From an uncultured Clostridia bacterium (GTDB taxonomy: Bacteria > Bacillota > Clostridia > Peptostreptococcales > Anaerovoracaceae), in contig CALLHZ010000020.1 of NCBI GenBank assembly GCA_938009115.1, positions 1 to 50,088 on the forward strand: DNA of 50,088 bases, given 5' to 3'. Positions 16,742 through 25,285 of the stretch are shown piece after piece; position 1 is the first letter of the stretch, and the number at the start of each line of letters is the position of its first letter. The position numbers and the translations under genes were made by a program. Under the pieces are notes generated by a model. The model saw only the letters and a program-made list of their open reading frames with translations. It made no database searches and was not told where the DNA came from.

Positions 16742-17299
16742 ATGAAAAAGAGGAATTCATGGATTCGGAGTGCAGGCGTTTTGCTGCTTGCTCTGACGGT
16801 TCTCGCATCAGGGGGATGTGCAAAACCGGTTGAATCAGCTGCGCCGGAAGTCATTACACTGGACTTTTTTGCGCCGGACGCTGCTTTTGAAGTTGCGGTG
16901 ACCATCGCGCATATGTATAGCGCTTATTATCCAGGTGTCGAAGTGCGTATCACCTACGACGAAGGCGCCGCGCTGGCGGCGATGATCGAAGCGGGCTATC
17001 GCTGTGACGTCTATTTGTCTGACGATCCTCTTTATATGGACTGGCTGGACGGCGCTGTGAGCGGCGCAGGGAACCCCAACGGCAACGACCTTATCCTGGA
17101 GGACAGCCGTCTGGATCTGATGACCGGCCCGGCTTCCGACGAAGAAGGCGAAACGGGATCTTCCGTGTATTCTTTGGCTGCCATCAGCACATCTGCTCAG
17201 CCGGCGGAGGCCGCCAAATTCGTAAGCTATATGGCTGACGGGACCTGCGATGCGGTTTATTCCGAGTACGGATTCACAAGAATGACAGAAGAGCAGTAG
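16742..17299 (+). CDS. Short ModA-like lipoprotein lacking most of the second lobe
   Basis: A 185-residue lipoprotein: basic start, hydrophobic stretch and lipobox LASGGC with the modified Cys at residue 26. Residues 38-115 resemble the N-terminal lobe of molybdate/tungstate-binding proteins (LDFFAPDAAFEVAVTI, VRITYDEGAALAAMIEAG, CDVYLSDDPLYMDWL, DLILEDSRLDLMTGP). Residues 135-180 resemble their C-terminal end (VYSLAAISTS, AAKFVSYMADGTCDAVYSEYGF). Some 60-90 residues normally found between these parts are missing, and no ModB or ModC gene is near. Oxyanion binding is therefore doubtful. Its 3' end overlaps the convergent DUF3810 gene by 43 bases. Confidence 0.8.
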   Translation: MKKRNSWIRSAGVLLLALTVLASGGCAKPVESAAPEVITLDFFAPDAAFEVAVTIAHMYSAYYPGVEVRITYDEGAALAAMIEAGYRCDVYLSDDPLYMDWLDGAVSGAGNPNGNDLILEDSRLDLMTGPASDEEGETGSSVYSLAAISTSAQPAEAAKFVSYMADGTCDAVYSEYGFTRMTEEQ

Positions 17300-18390
17300 T
17301 TCACAAGAAGGTCCACACAGGCGCCATAGGAGCGGATCCCAAGCTCCTGACCCTGGGATTTCAAGAACGAGTCATAGACATCTCTGGACCAATCCTCCAG
17401 AGGTGTTTTGAATTGGAGCCAATATCCAACGCTGTTGGTCCAGTCGGCAGCCACGCCTGCGGGCAAGGCTTCGGCGATCGCCTGCCAGGCTTCCGGGTCC
17501 TGGGCGTTCAGGGGGGCCGCAAGCATTTTCAATCCGGCCAGAGCGCCTGAATAAATATAAGACGGCTGTCCTGAGGACAGGCAAGCGGCGACACCCAGGA
17601 AATCCGCTTCATCCTCGGAGGCGATCAGCCTCTGATGGGCGAGCTCGTGGGCCAGGGTGAAAGGCTGGGCGCTGAGAGGGATATCTGCATTGATATTGGC
17701 CTCTCCTGTATAGGGGAAGTAGAAGCCGGAAAATCCAAGATGGCTCTGAAGTCTCGAAAGTAAAAGTTTTTTAGGCATGCCATCCTGGATCATAAGTCCC
17801 GGATGATATGCTTCCAGTTCATCATAAATGTGAGGTGCCTCAGAGAAAAAAGTATCGGGATCCTGGGCAAACAGCCCTTTATCATCCCGCAGGATCTCCC
17901 GGTCGGTCCGGAGCAGAATTTCTGCAAAAAAGACCGCTGTCTTTTCCAGCGCCTCCGGCGAAACATCGCACCGTTCCAGGCCCATGACACGGGGGATGCC
18001 GGGGATGGTGTAGGCGATGCTCCAGAGCCAGCAAAAGCCTGCCCAGAACCAGAAGAGCACAGCTGCCGCAACGATCAGCCGTTTCTGCAGCGGTTTCAAG
18101 GATTTTGTCCGGATCGCGGCGACCAGGTCTCTGGTCCATTGAAATGCAGTCCAGAGTACCAGCAGGATCAACAGCCCCTCGCCCAATGAAAAGGGAATGG
18201 GGGAGGTCCACCCGGTCAGCAGGCCTGCCGCCGGCACTGTCACGTTTCGAAACACCTGACCCATCAAAGCGGGCGCATTCTTTGTCCCGTAAAAAAGCAG
18301 GACCAGGACGGCGGGAATCAAGACCGCCAGGCACTGTACAGGTCTGAAAAGTTTTCGGGCTGAAATGTGCTTGTTGTTTTTAGATGTCAT
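17257..18390 (-). CDS. DUF3810 family membrane metalloprotease-like protein
   Basis: A 377-residue protein with three N-terminal membrane helices (about 18-35, 68-86, 106-126). A soluble domain with an intact zinc-metalloprotease HExxH (HELAH, 248-252) follows, with a second acidic cluster (ASEDEADF, 257-264) that could supply the third ligand. The ALDV-type region and the YSGALAGL stretch match what I know of the DUF3810 family, predicted gluzincin-like membrane peptidases of unknown substrate. TMD order suggests one face of the membrane for the whole catalytic domain. The C-terminal 14 codons overlap the end of the convergent lipoprotein gene. Confidence 0.88.
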   Translation of the reverse strand: MTSKNNKHISARKLFRPVQCLAVLIPAVLVLLFYGTKNAPALMGQVFRNVTVPAAGLLTGWTSPIPFSLGEGLLILLVLWTAFQWTRDLVAAIRTKSLKPLQKRLIVAAAVLFWFWAGFCWLWSIAYTIPGIPRVMGLERCDVSPEALEKTAVFFAEILLRTDREILRDDKGLFAQDPDTFFSEAPHIYDELEAYHPGLMIQDGMPKKLLLSRLQSHLGFSGFYFPYTGEANINADIPLSAQPFTLAHELAHQRLIASEDEADFLGVAACLSSGQPSYIYSGALAGLKMLAAPLNAQDPEAWQAIAEALPAGVAADWTNSVGYWLQFKTPLEDWSRDVYDSFLKSQGQELGIRSYGACVDLLVNYCSSVILVNPYSE

Positions 18391-18446
18391 GTTTGCCGCC
18401 GTAGTGGAAGTTCTGCCGATGCAGACAATTTAGCACAAAAAAGTAG

Positions 18447-18452
18447 TATAAT
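18447..18452 (+). promoter_or_regulatory. -10 hexamer (TATAAT) upstream of the RlmL-like gene
   Basis: A perfect TATAAT in an A-rich stretch 51 bases before the start codon. No good -35 is seen 17 bases upstream (GACAAT is the best). Confidence 0.4.
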
Positions 18453-18502
18453 GCAATGGCAGGAGATTTGCGCTCTTGATGCTGCCTTTCATTTAAGGAG
18501 AA

Positions 18503-19645
18503 ATGATGTCAAAAATGGATTTGATCGCCACGGCCACTTTCGGTCTGGAGGCGGTTGTAAAACGGGAAGTGGAAGCTTTGGGGTATTTGGTGACAGATTC
18601 CAGGGACGGCCGGATCACCTACACGGCCGATGAACGAGGCCTGGTCCGGTCCAATCTCTGGCTGCGCACCGCAGACCGTGTGTATATAAAGATGGCAGAA
18701 TTTGAAGCGCTCAGCTTCGAGGATCTGTTCCAAAATTGCGCGGCCATCCCCTGGGAGGAGTGGATCCCGCCTGATGGGAAATTTACGGTTGCCGGGAATT
18801 CGGTCAAATCGGATCTGCACAGCGTGCCGGACTGCCAGGCTATCATCAAAAAGGCCATGGTCAGGCGTCTGCAGCAGACCTATGACCAGGAATGGTTCGA
18901 GGAAACCGGCGCGTTTTTCCCGGTACGGTTCTCCATATTGAAGAATCAGGTCACCGTGATGCTGGACACCAGCGGGACCGGTCTGCACAAAAGGGGCTAC
19001 CGTGTCCGCGACGTGGAAGCTCCGATCAAGGAGACTCTGGCGGCTGCTTTGGTTCAGTTGTCTTTCTTTCGACCGGACCGCCTCCTGGTGGACCCCATGT
19101 GCGGCTCAGGCACACTGGCCATCGAGGCAGCCATGCTGGGGCGCAATATCGCGCCCGGGCTGTCCCGCTCCTTTGCCGCCCAGGAATGGCCTGCCGTTCC
19201 CGCGGGCATCTGGAAGGAAGAGAAGAAAGCTGCTTTCGATGCCATCGACCATGATAAGCCGCTGCGTATCCTTGCCTGCGACCGCGACAAAGGCGCTGTG
19301 GAGGCGGCCAGGGCGAATGCCCTGGAGGCGGGGGTAGACGACTGCATCGATTTCAAGATCGCGCCGCTCCACCGGCTCACAGCCTCGGAGGATTACGGCG
19401 TGATCGTCACCAATCCACCCTACGGGCAGCGGATCGGCCAGCAGAAAGAGCTGAACGATATTTACCGTTTCCTGTCCGGATTTTTTCAACAGAATCCTAC
19501 CTGGTCGCTGTTCCTGATCACAGCGGACCCATCCTTTGAAGGCCGCTTCGGCCGGCCTGCGGACCGGCGCAGAAAACTATATAACGGCCGAATCCAGACA
19601 AACTATTACCAGTACTACGGCCTGCGGCCGCCCAAAAAAGCATAG
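18503..19645 (+). CDS. THUMP-domain 23S rRNA (guanine-N2) methyltransferase, RlmL/YpsC type
   Basis: A 380-residue cytosolic SAM-dependent RNA methyltransferase. The N-terminal ferredoxin-like and THUMP domains span about 1-160 (ATFGLEAVVKREVEALGY at the start, TVMLDTSGTGLHKRGYR at the end). The Rossmann methyltransferase domain follows, with DPMCGSGTLAIEAA (SAM loop), ACDRDKGAVEAARANA (acidic ribose contact) and the catalytic NPPYG near 304. The length matches the Gram-positive YpsC/RlmL N-terminal half, without the RlmK domain of Gram-negative RlmKL. AAGGAG precedes two ATGs in a row; the first is taken. A perfect hairpin follows the stop. Confidence 0.93.
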   Translation: MMSKMDLIATATFGLEAVVKREVEALGYLVTDSRDGRITYTADERGLVRSNLWLRTADRVYIKMAEFEALSFEDLFQNCAAIPWEEWIPPDGKFTVAGNSVKSDLHSVPDCQAIIKKAMVRRLQQTYDQEWFEETGAFFPVRFSILKNQVTVMLDTSGTGLHKRGYRVRDVEAPIKETLAAALVQLSFFRPDRLLVDPMCGSGTLAIEAAMLGRNIAPGLSRSFAAQEWPAVPAGIWKEEKKAAFDAIDHDKPLRILACDRDKGAVEAARANALEAGVDDCIDFKIAPLHRLTASEDYGVIVTNPPYGQRIGQQKELNDIYRFLSGFFQQNPTWSLFLITADPSFEGRFGRPADRRRKLYNGRIQTNYYQYYGLRPPKKA

Positions 19646-19658
19646 ACTGGATCACACA

Positions 19659-19684
19659 AACGGGACCCCTGACGGGGTCCCGTT
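19659..19684. terminator. Terminator-like hairpin after the RlmL-like gene
   Basis: A perfect 11-bp stem (19659-19669 with 19674-19684) and TGAC tetraloop lie 13 bases after the stop. No clear T-tract follows on either strand, but it separates two convergent genes. Confidence 0.5.
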
Positions 19685-19706
19685 CAATACGGCAGCCAGG
19701 CTGCGT

Positions 19707-20315
19707 TTATTTCTTTTTGGTTCCTTTTTTAAGGCTTTCGAAGTATTCGTCCAGCAGCTTTTCGGCAATGAAACGCTCGGCGTTGGACCGCATGACCAGG
19801 GTGGTGATCAGCATCATCAGCTCTGAGGTGTCGTCATCGGCTGAATCCCGGTTGGCGAGAAATTTCTTGACGTCGCTGATCTGTTGCTCCAGACGCCTGG
19901 GCAGGTCCGCTTCGGTCTTTTTCACAAAGTCGATGATCTCTCCGTACATGCTGACAAAATCGATGGGCTCGTCCCACTTTGACGAGTAGTCCTCCAGCAG
20001 CGGCTTCATGAGCCGCCGGATCTCGTCCATGCTGAAGCAGCCTTTGAGATAAAATACGAGGGTCATAAAGATGAGATGATCCTTTGTATAATGCTTTCCT
20101 GTGGGCCCCGGGATCATCTGGTGCTTGGTATAATTGCTGATCATAGCTTTGGTGATCGGCCCGGTTTTGCCGTCCCCGTAAAGATAAAGCTCTTTATTGA
20201 GGCTTTTGGCCATCTGGTCGATGTAGAGTTCGATGTCCGGAAAATTTTTTCCGTCTATGATGCCGCTTTTCAGATAGTCGTCTGCAAGTTTTTTTGCATA
20301 TTCTTCGTAGCGCAT
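19707..20315 (-). CDS. DUF1836 domain-containing putative regulator
   Basis: A 202-residue soluble protein. The central segment GPITKAMISNYTKHQMIP (near 53-70) followed by HYTKDHLIFMTLVFYLKGCFSMDEIRRLMKPL is the DUF1836 pattern, with a MerR-like helix-turn-helix and helical effector part. GAGGAGA supports the start at 20315 rather than a methionine 8 codons upstream. The gene stands alone with its own consensus promoter, whose spacer is filled by a Fur-box-like palindrome. Family members are uncharacterised to my knowledge; metal- or iron-responsive expression is inferred from the operator only. Confidence 0.85.
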   Translation of the reverse strand: MRYEEYAKKLADDYLKSGIIDGKNFPDIELYIDQMAKSLNKELYLYGDGKTGPITKAMISNYTKHQMIPGPTGKHYTKDHLIFMTLVFYLKGCFSMDEIRRLMKPLLEDYSSKWDEPIDFVSMYGEIIDFVKKTEADLPRRLEQQISDVKKFLANRDSADDDTSELMMLITTLVMRSNAERFIAEKLLDEYFESLKKGTKKK

Positions 20316-20356
20316 AATATTCTCCTCTATTTTATGCATGTCGTATTGGTAAAATG

Positions 20357-20385
20357 ATTATAAGATAATCATTATCTCTTGTCAA
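20357..20385 (-). promoter_or_regulatory. Perfect consensus promoter of the DUF1836 gene
   Basis: On the minus strand TTGACA (20385-20380), 17-base spacer, TATAAT (20362-20357): 12 of 12 consensus positions. Confidence 0.85.
20363..20377. promoter_or_regulatory. Fur-family operator (7-1-7 palindrome) within the DUF1836 promoter spacer
   Basis: AGATAAT-C-ATTATCT is a perfect 7-1-7 inverted repeat. It matches the Bacillus-type Fur box TGATAATNATTATCA at all but the outermost base of each arm, and fits PerR and Zur boxes less well. It sits between -35 and -10, where a bound repressor would exclude RNA polymerase. Confidence 0.65.
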
Positions 20386-20411
20386 TAGTGGCGACCCGTC
20401 CGCCGCTGTGA

Positions 20412-20417
20412 TATAAT
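20412..20417 (+). promoter_or_regulatory. Extended -10 promoter element of ilvA
   Basis: TATAAT preceded by TGA forms an extended TG-n -10, 24 bases before the ilvA start. No good -35 at the usual distance is seen. Confidence 0.45.
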
Positions 20418-20441
20418 CGGGGCGAACAGGAGGCAGGTAAT

Positions 20442-21668
20442 ATGATCTCGATCAAAGACATACAGGATGCCCGGCGGGTGCTGGACAGGATCATACGAAG
20501 GACAGATCTCATCGAGGCTACGGGACTCAGTCAGGAGTGTGATGTTTACATCAAAGCGGAAAACCTGCAAAGGACCGGCTCCTTTAAGATCCGCGGCGCA
20601 TACAACAAGATCTCCAGATTGTCGCCGGAAGAGAAGGCTCGGGGCGTCGTAGCCTGCTCTGCCGGAAATCACGCCCAGGGCGTCGCGCTGGGCGCCTCGG
20701 AAAACGGCATCCGTTCCGTGATCTGTCTGCCCGACGGGGCGCCCATTTCCAAAATCGAAGCCACGAAGCATTACGGAGCTGAGGTCGAACTTGTAAGCGG
20801 TGTGTATGATGACGCATATGCAAGGGCCCTGGAACTGAAAAACGAAAAAGGCTACGTGTTCATCCACCCCTTTGACGACCCTCACGTGATCGCCGGCCAG
20901 GGCACGATAGGTCTGGAGATCCTGGAGCAGCTTCCGGAAACGGAGGTGGTGATCGTTCCCATTGGCGGCGGCGGACTGATTTCGGGCATTGCGGTTGCCG
21001 TTAAGTCGCTCAAGCCGGACTGTAAAATTTACGGTGTGCAGGCGGCCGGCGCACCGGGTATGTACGAGGCGATCAAGAATAACAGCTTAAAGGCGCTGCC
21101 GGCCGTGTCGACCATCGCCGACGGTATTGCCGTGAAACTGCCCGGAAGCCTCACCTTTGAGCTGTGCCGGAAATATGTGGACCGCATCGTGACGGTCACC
21201 GACGACCAGATCAGCGCTGCGGCACTGACGCTGCTGGAGCGCCAAAAGGTCGTGGCGGAAGGGGCCGGCGCGGCTTCTGCGGCCGCGGCTTTGTATGGAG
21301 GGCTGCCTCTGGCAGGAAAGAAAGTGGTCTGCGTGGTCTCCGGCGGAAACATCGACGTTACCATCCTTTCCCGGGTGATCAACCGGGGCCTTTCGGCTAT
21401 GGGCCGTTCGTCGGAAATCACGGTGGAGCTGGACGACCGTCCCGGGCAGCTGGAAGGCGTGGTAAGGATCATTGCCGAGGAAGGCGCCAACGTGGTATCG
21501 GTCTATCACGACCGCACGGATCCGGAGACGCGCCTCAACGCGGTGTACCTCCGCCTTGTGCTGGAAACAAGAGATTTTGCCCATCGGGTGCGCATCGAGG
21601 AAGCGCTGCAGAAGTCCGGTTTCAAGTTGCACGACCGAAAGAATTGTACTATAATGAAAAAAGCATAG
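20442..21668 (+). CDS. ilvA: Threonine ammonia-lyase (catabolic type with ACT domain)
   Basis: A 408-residue PLP enzyme converting threonine to 2-oxobutyrate and ammonia. The PLP lysine is Lys49 in RTGSFKIRGA, the phosphate-binding glycine loop is GGGGLISG (near 175), and SAGNHAQGVA is the substrate loop. A single ACT domain (about 325-405, from SSEITVELDDRPGQL) ends the protein, typical of the 400-residue clostridial form. AGGAGG precedes the start. The pyruvate:ferredoxin oxidoreductase gene follows after 59 bases; that enzyme family also accepts 2-oxobutyrate, so the pair could ferment threonine to propionyl-CoA. A tdcB-type name would fit equally well. Confidence 0.93.
   Translation: MISIKDIQDARRVLDRIIRRTDLIEATGLSQECDVYIKAENLQRTGSFKIRGAYNKISRLSPEEKARGVVACSAGNHAQGVALGASENGIRSVICLPDGAPISKIEATKHYGAEVELVSGVYDDAYARALELKNEKGYVFIHPFDDPHVIAGQGTIGLEILEQLPETEVVIVPIGGGGLISGIAVAVKSLKPDCKIYGVQAAGAPGMYEAIKNNSLKALPAVSTIADGIAVKLPGSLTFELCRKYVDRIVTVTDDQISAAALTLLERQKVVAEGAGAASAAAALYGGLPLAGKKVVCVVSGGNIDVTILSRVINRGLSAMGRSSEITVELDDRPGQLEGVVRIIAEEGANVVSVYHDRTDPETRLNAVYLRLVLETRDFAHRVRIEEALQKSGFKLHDRKNCTIMKKA
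21627..21655 (+). promoter_or_regulatory. Candidate nifJ promoter inside the ilvA 3' end
   Basis: TTGCAC (21627-21632), 17-base spacer and a perfect TATAAT (21650-21655) lie in the last ilvA codons, 73 bases before nifJ. The -35 fits only at TTG. Confidence 0.45.
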
Positions 21669-21727
21669 CTGAACGAAAGAATCAATGGAATTTTTCGTAC
21701 AAAACGAACCAAGAAGGAGAACAAATC

Positions 21728-24700
21728 ATGGCAAAGCAAATGAAAACCATGGACGGGAACACCGCTGCCGCATATGTCTCATATGCGTTCACAGACGTGG
21801 CCGCGATTTTTCCGATCACACCATCGTCTCCCATGGCAGAGCTCGTCGACGAGATGGCTGCTCACGGAGAGAAAAACCTGTTCGGACAGCAGGTGAAAGT
21901 AGTTGAAATGCAGTCCGAAGGCGGCGCAGCGGGAACGGTCCACGGTTCTCTGGCGGCAGGTGCTCTCACAACGACTTATACGGCTTCCCAGGGACTGCTT
22001 TTAATGATACCGAATATGTATAAGATCGCCGGCGAACTGCTGCCCGGCGTATTTCATGTGACCGCCAGGACCCTGGCGACCCACGCTCTGTCGATTTTCG
22101 GCGACCACTCCGACGTCATGGCGGCCAGGCAAACCGGATTCGCTCTGCTCTGCTCGGGCTCCGTCCAGGAAAGCATGGATCTGGCCGGCGTCGCTCATCT
22201 TTCGGCCATCAAGGGAAAGGTTCCCTTCCTCCATTTCTTCGACGGCTTCAGAACTTCCCACGAAGTGCAGAAGGTAGAAGTTGTTGATTACGAAGTCTTC
22301 CGCAAACTCATCGACATGGACGCTGTCCAGGCTTTCCGCAAAAACGCCCTGAACCCCGAGCATCCCATGATCCGCGGTACCGCGCAGAACCCGGATATCT
22401 TCTTCCAGGCAAGAGAAGCGGCCAACGATTATTATCAAAAGCTTCCCGCCATCGTAACGGAATACATGGACAAGATCGGCAAAGAGACCGGTCGTTCCTA
22501 TAAGCTCTTTGATTATGTCGGCGCGCCTGACGCAGACCGCATCATCGTGGCCATGGGCTCCGTCTGCGAGACCATCGAAGAAACCATGGATGTGCTGCTT
22601 GGCCAGGGCGAGAAAGTCGGCCTTCTCAAAATTCGTCTCTACAGGCCCTGGGCGCCCGAATACCTCAGAGCAGTCATGCCCAAGACCGTCAAACGGATCG
22701 CTGCGCTGGACCGGACGAAAGAACCCGGCGCCATGGGCGATCCCCTCTACATGGATCTCAAGACCATGTACTACGGCGAAGCCGATGCGCCCCTCATCGT
22801 TGGCGGACGCTACGGCCTGGGTTCCAAGGACACCACACCGGGACAGATCGTGGCCGTGTTCAACAACCTTAAAGAAGCTGAACCGAAGAACCACTTCACC
22901 ATCGGCATCGAAGATGATGTGTACCACAGCTCCCTGCCCACGGTCAAAATCGCTACGGAGCCCGAGGGCACCGTTCGCTGCAAATTCTGGGGCCTTGGTT
23001 CCGACGGAACGGTCGGCGCCAACAAGCAGGCCATCAAAATCATCGGCGACAATACCGATCTTTATGCTCAGGGATATTTTTCCTATGACTCCAAGAAATC
23101 CGGCGGCGTCACGATCTCCCATCTCCGGTTCGGGAAAAACAAGATCCAGTCCACATACCTCATCACGGAAGCGGACTTCGTGGCTTGCCACAACCAGGCC
23201 TACGTGCATCAGTACAACCTGCTCAAGGGTCTCAAGAAGGGCGGTAATTTCGTACTGAACTGCATTTGGAAGGACGATGAGCTGGACGCCAATCTGCCGG
23301 CGTCCATGAAGCGGTATCTTGCAGAAAACGACATCCAGTTTTACACCATCGATGCAACGGCGCTGGCCGAAGAGATCGGGCTGGGCAACCGGATCAATAT
23401 GATCATGCAATCCGCTTTCTTCAAGCTGGCCAAGGTCATCCCCATGGAAGACGCTGTCCGGTACCTGAAGGAATCCATCGAGCATACCTACGGCAAGAAA
23501 GGCGAAAAGATCGTCAAGATGAACTGGGCTGCCGTGGATGCGGGCGAAAACGGTCTCCATAAGGTCACCGTTCCCGCCGCCTGGAAGGATGCGCAGGATG
23601 AGAACGAGGCGAAGAAGGATATGCCGAAGTTCATCAAAGAAGTCCTCGTGCCCATGAACCGCCAGGAAGGCGACGATCTGCCAGTCAGCGCATTCAAGGA
23701 CCGTCCCGACGGCACATTCCCCTCGGGGACGGCTGCTTACGAGAAGAGAGGCGTTGCCGTGAGCGTGCCCATGTGGCATGCGGAAAACTGCATCCAGTGC
23801 AACCAGTGTTCCTTTGTTTGCCCCCATGCTTCCATCCGCCCCTTCCTTCTGAACGAAGAAGAAGCTGCGGCTGCTCCCGAAGGATTCACAACGATCAAAG
23901 CTACGGGCAAAGAACTGGTCGGCCTGCAATACAAGATCCAGGTTTCTCCGCTGGATTGTCTGGGATGCGGCAACTGCGCCGACATCTGCCCGGCTAAGAC
24001 CAAGGCTCTTACGATGGAGCCCCTGGCCACGCAGCTGGACGAAGCGCCCAACTGGGAATTTGCCATGACGGTTTCGGACAAAGACGGTCTGATGCCCAAA
24101 ACCACGGTCAAGGGCAGTCAGTTCACCCAGCCGTACATCGAATTTTCCGGCGCTTGCGCAGGCTGCGGAGAAACTCCTTATATCAAGGTCATCACCCAGC
24201 TGTACGGCGACCGCATGATGATCGCCAATGCGACCGGCTGCTCCTCTATCTGGGGGGCTTCGGCGCCTTCCATGCCCTACACTACGGACAAATGCGGGAA
24301 AGGTCCCTCCTGGGCCAACTCCCTGTTCGAGGACAATGCGGAGTATGGCTTCGGCATGGCCATGGCCGTCAAGCAGATGAGAGAAAAGACCAGGGACATC
24401 ATTGCTGCTCTGAAGGACCAGTCCGGCGATGCAGCCCTGAATGCCGCCTGCGAAGACTGGCTGGTCCACATGGAAGACGGCGACAAGACCCAGGCAGTCA
24501 GTGACGCGCTGATGGCTGCGGTTAAGAGTGCATCCCTTTCTGGTGAAGCTGCCGAGCTTGCAAGACAGCTTGAGGAGAAAAAAGATTTCCTCGTCAAAAA
24601 GTCCGTATGGTGCCTGGGCGGCGACGGCTGGGCCTACGATATCGGCTACGGCGGTCTGGACCACGTCCTGGCTTCCGGCGAAGATATCAACGTGCTGGTA

Positions 24701-25249
24701 TTCGACACCGAAGTCTATTCCAACACCGGCGGGCAGTCCTCCAAGTCCACGCCGACGGCGGCCATTGCAAAATTTGCCGCGTCAGGCAAGAGGATCAAGA
24801 AAAAAGATCTGGGCATGCAGGCTGCTGCCTACGGCTACATCTATGTGGCCCAGGTCGCTATGGGGGCTGACAAGAATCAGTTCCTGAAGGCTGTCCGGGA
24901 AGCGGAAGCTTATCCGGGTCCCTCGCTGATCATCTGCTATGCTCCCTGCATTAACCACGGCATCAAGCAGGGCATGGGCAAGACCCAGGAGAACGAAAAG
25001 CTGGCAGTGGAGAGCGGTTACTGGAGCTTGTACCGCTACAATCCGCAGCTCAAGGCCGAAGGAAAGAATCCCTTCGTGCTGGATTCCAAAGAGCCTACCG
25101 GTTCTTTCCGGAGCTTCATTATGGATCAGGTGCGCTATTCGTCCCTGGCCATGGAATTCCCCGACGACGCGGAGGAACTGTTCCGTCTGGCCGAGGAAAA
25201 TGCCAAGGAGCGGGTCGAAGGATACAAAAGGATGGCGAAGACCGAATAA
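21728..25249 (+). CDS. nifJ: Pyruvate:ferredoxin (flavodoxin) oxidoreductase
   Basis: A 1173-residue single-chain enzyme oxidising pyruvate with CoA to acetyl-CoA and CO2 and reducing ferredoxin. Domain order is standard: pyrimidine-binding N-terminal domain (FPITPSSPMAELVDE near 22), domain II and the gamma-type domain, then a two-cluster ferredoxin domain with CIQCNQCSFVCP (near 687) and CLGCGNCADICP (near 744). The TPP domain follows, with CAGCGETPY and NATGCSSIWG (near 810-840) for the proximal cluster and GDGWAYDIGYGG (near 965) plus YSNTGGQSSKSTP for TPP/Mg2+. All twelve cluster cysteines appear present. AAGGAGA fixes the start; a long in-frame upstream extension overlapping ilvA is not coding. 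Central to an anaerobic fermentative metabolism. Confidence 0.97.
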   Translation: MAKQMKTMDGNTAAAYVSYAFTDVAAIFPITPSSPMAELVDEMAAHGEKNLFGQQVKVVEMQSEGGAAGTVHGSLAAGALTTTYTASQGLLLMIPNMYKIAGELLPGVFHVTARTLATHALSIFGDHSDVMAARQTGFALLCSGSVQESMDLAGVAHLSAIKGKVPFLHFFDGFRTSHEVQKVEVVDYEVFRKLIDMDAVQAFRKNALNPEHPMIRGTAQNPDIFFQAREAANDYYQKLPAIVTEYMDKIGKETGRSYKLFDYVGAPDADRIIVAMGSVCETIEETMDVLLGQGEKVGLLKIRLYRPWAPEYLRAVMPKTVKRIAALDRTKEPGAMGDPLYMDLKTMYYGEADAPLIVGGRYGLGSKDTTPGQIVAVFNNLKEAEPKNHFTIGIEDDVYHSSLPTVKIATEPEGTVRCKFWGLGSDGTVGANKQAIKIIGDNTDLYAQGYFSYDSKKSGGVTISHLRFGKNKIQSTYLITEADFVACHNQAYVHQYNLLKGLKKGGNFVLNCIWKDDELDANLPASMKRYLAENDIQFYTIDATALAEEIGLGNRINMIMQSAFFKLAKVIPMEDAVRYLKESIEHTYGKKGEKIVKMNWAAVDAGENGLHKVTVPAAWKDAQDENEAKKDMPKFIKEVLVPMNRQEGDDLPVSAFKDRPDGTFPSGTAAYEKRGVAVSVPMWHAENCIQCNQCSFVCPHASIRPFLLNEEEAAAAPEGFTTIKATGKELVGLQYKIQVSPLDCLGCGNCADICPAKTKALTMEPLATQLDEAPNWEFAMTVSDKDGLMPKTTVKGSQFTQPYIEFSGACAGCGETPYIKVITQLYGDRMMIANATGCSSIWGASAPSMPYTTDKCGKGPSWANSLFEDNAEYGFGMAMAVKQMREKTRDIIAALKDQSGDAALNAACEDWLVHMEDGDKTQAVSDALMAAVKSASLSGEAAELARQLEEKKDFLVKKSVWCLGGDGWAYDIGYGGLDHVLASGEDINVLVFDTEVYSNTGGQSSKSTPTAAIAKFAASGKRIKKKDLGMQAAAYGYIYVAQVAMGADKNQFLKAVREAEAYPGPSLIICYAPCINHGIKQGMGKTQENEKLAVESGYWSLYRYNPQLKAEGKNPFVLDSKEPTGSFRSFIMDQVRYSSLAMEFPDDAEELFRLAEENAKERVEGYKRMAKTE

Positions 25250-25285
25250 TAAGGTTTCGCTGACCGCAAATTCTATAGAATGAAT

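Noticed and set aside
21164..21727. A 188-codon N-terminal extension of nifJ
   Set aside because: It overlaps the well-conserved end of ilvA in another frame, and the start at 21728 has a proper ribosome binding site and the normal family N-terminus.
22001..24664. An 887-codon minus-strand frame
   Set aside because: Antisense to nifJ, a fully conserved gene; caused by strong third-position G+C and codon choice.
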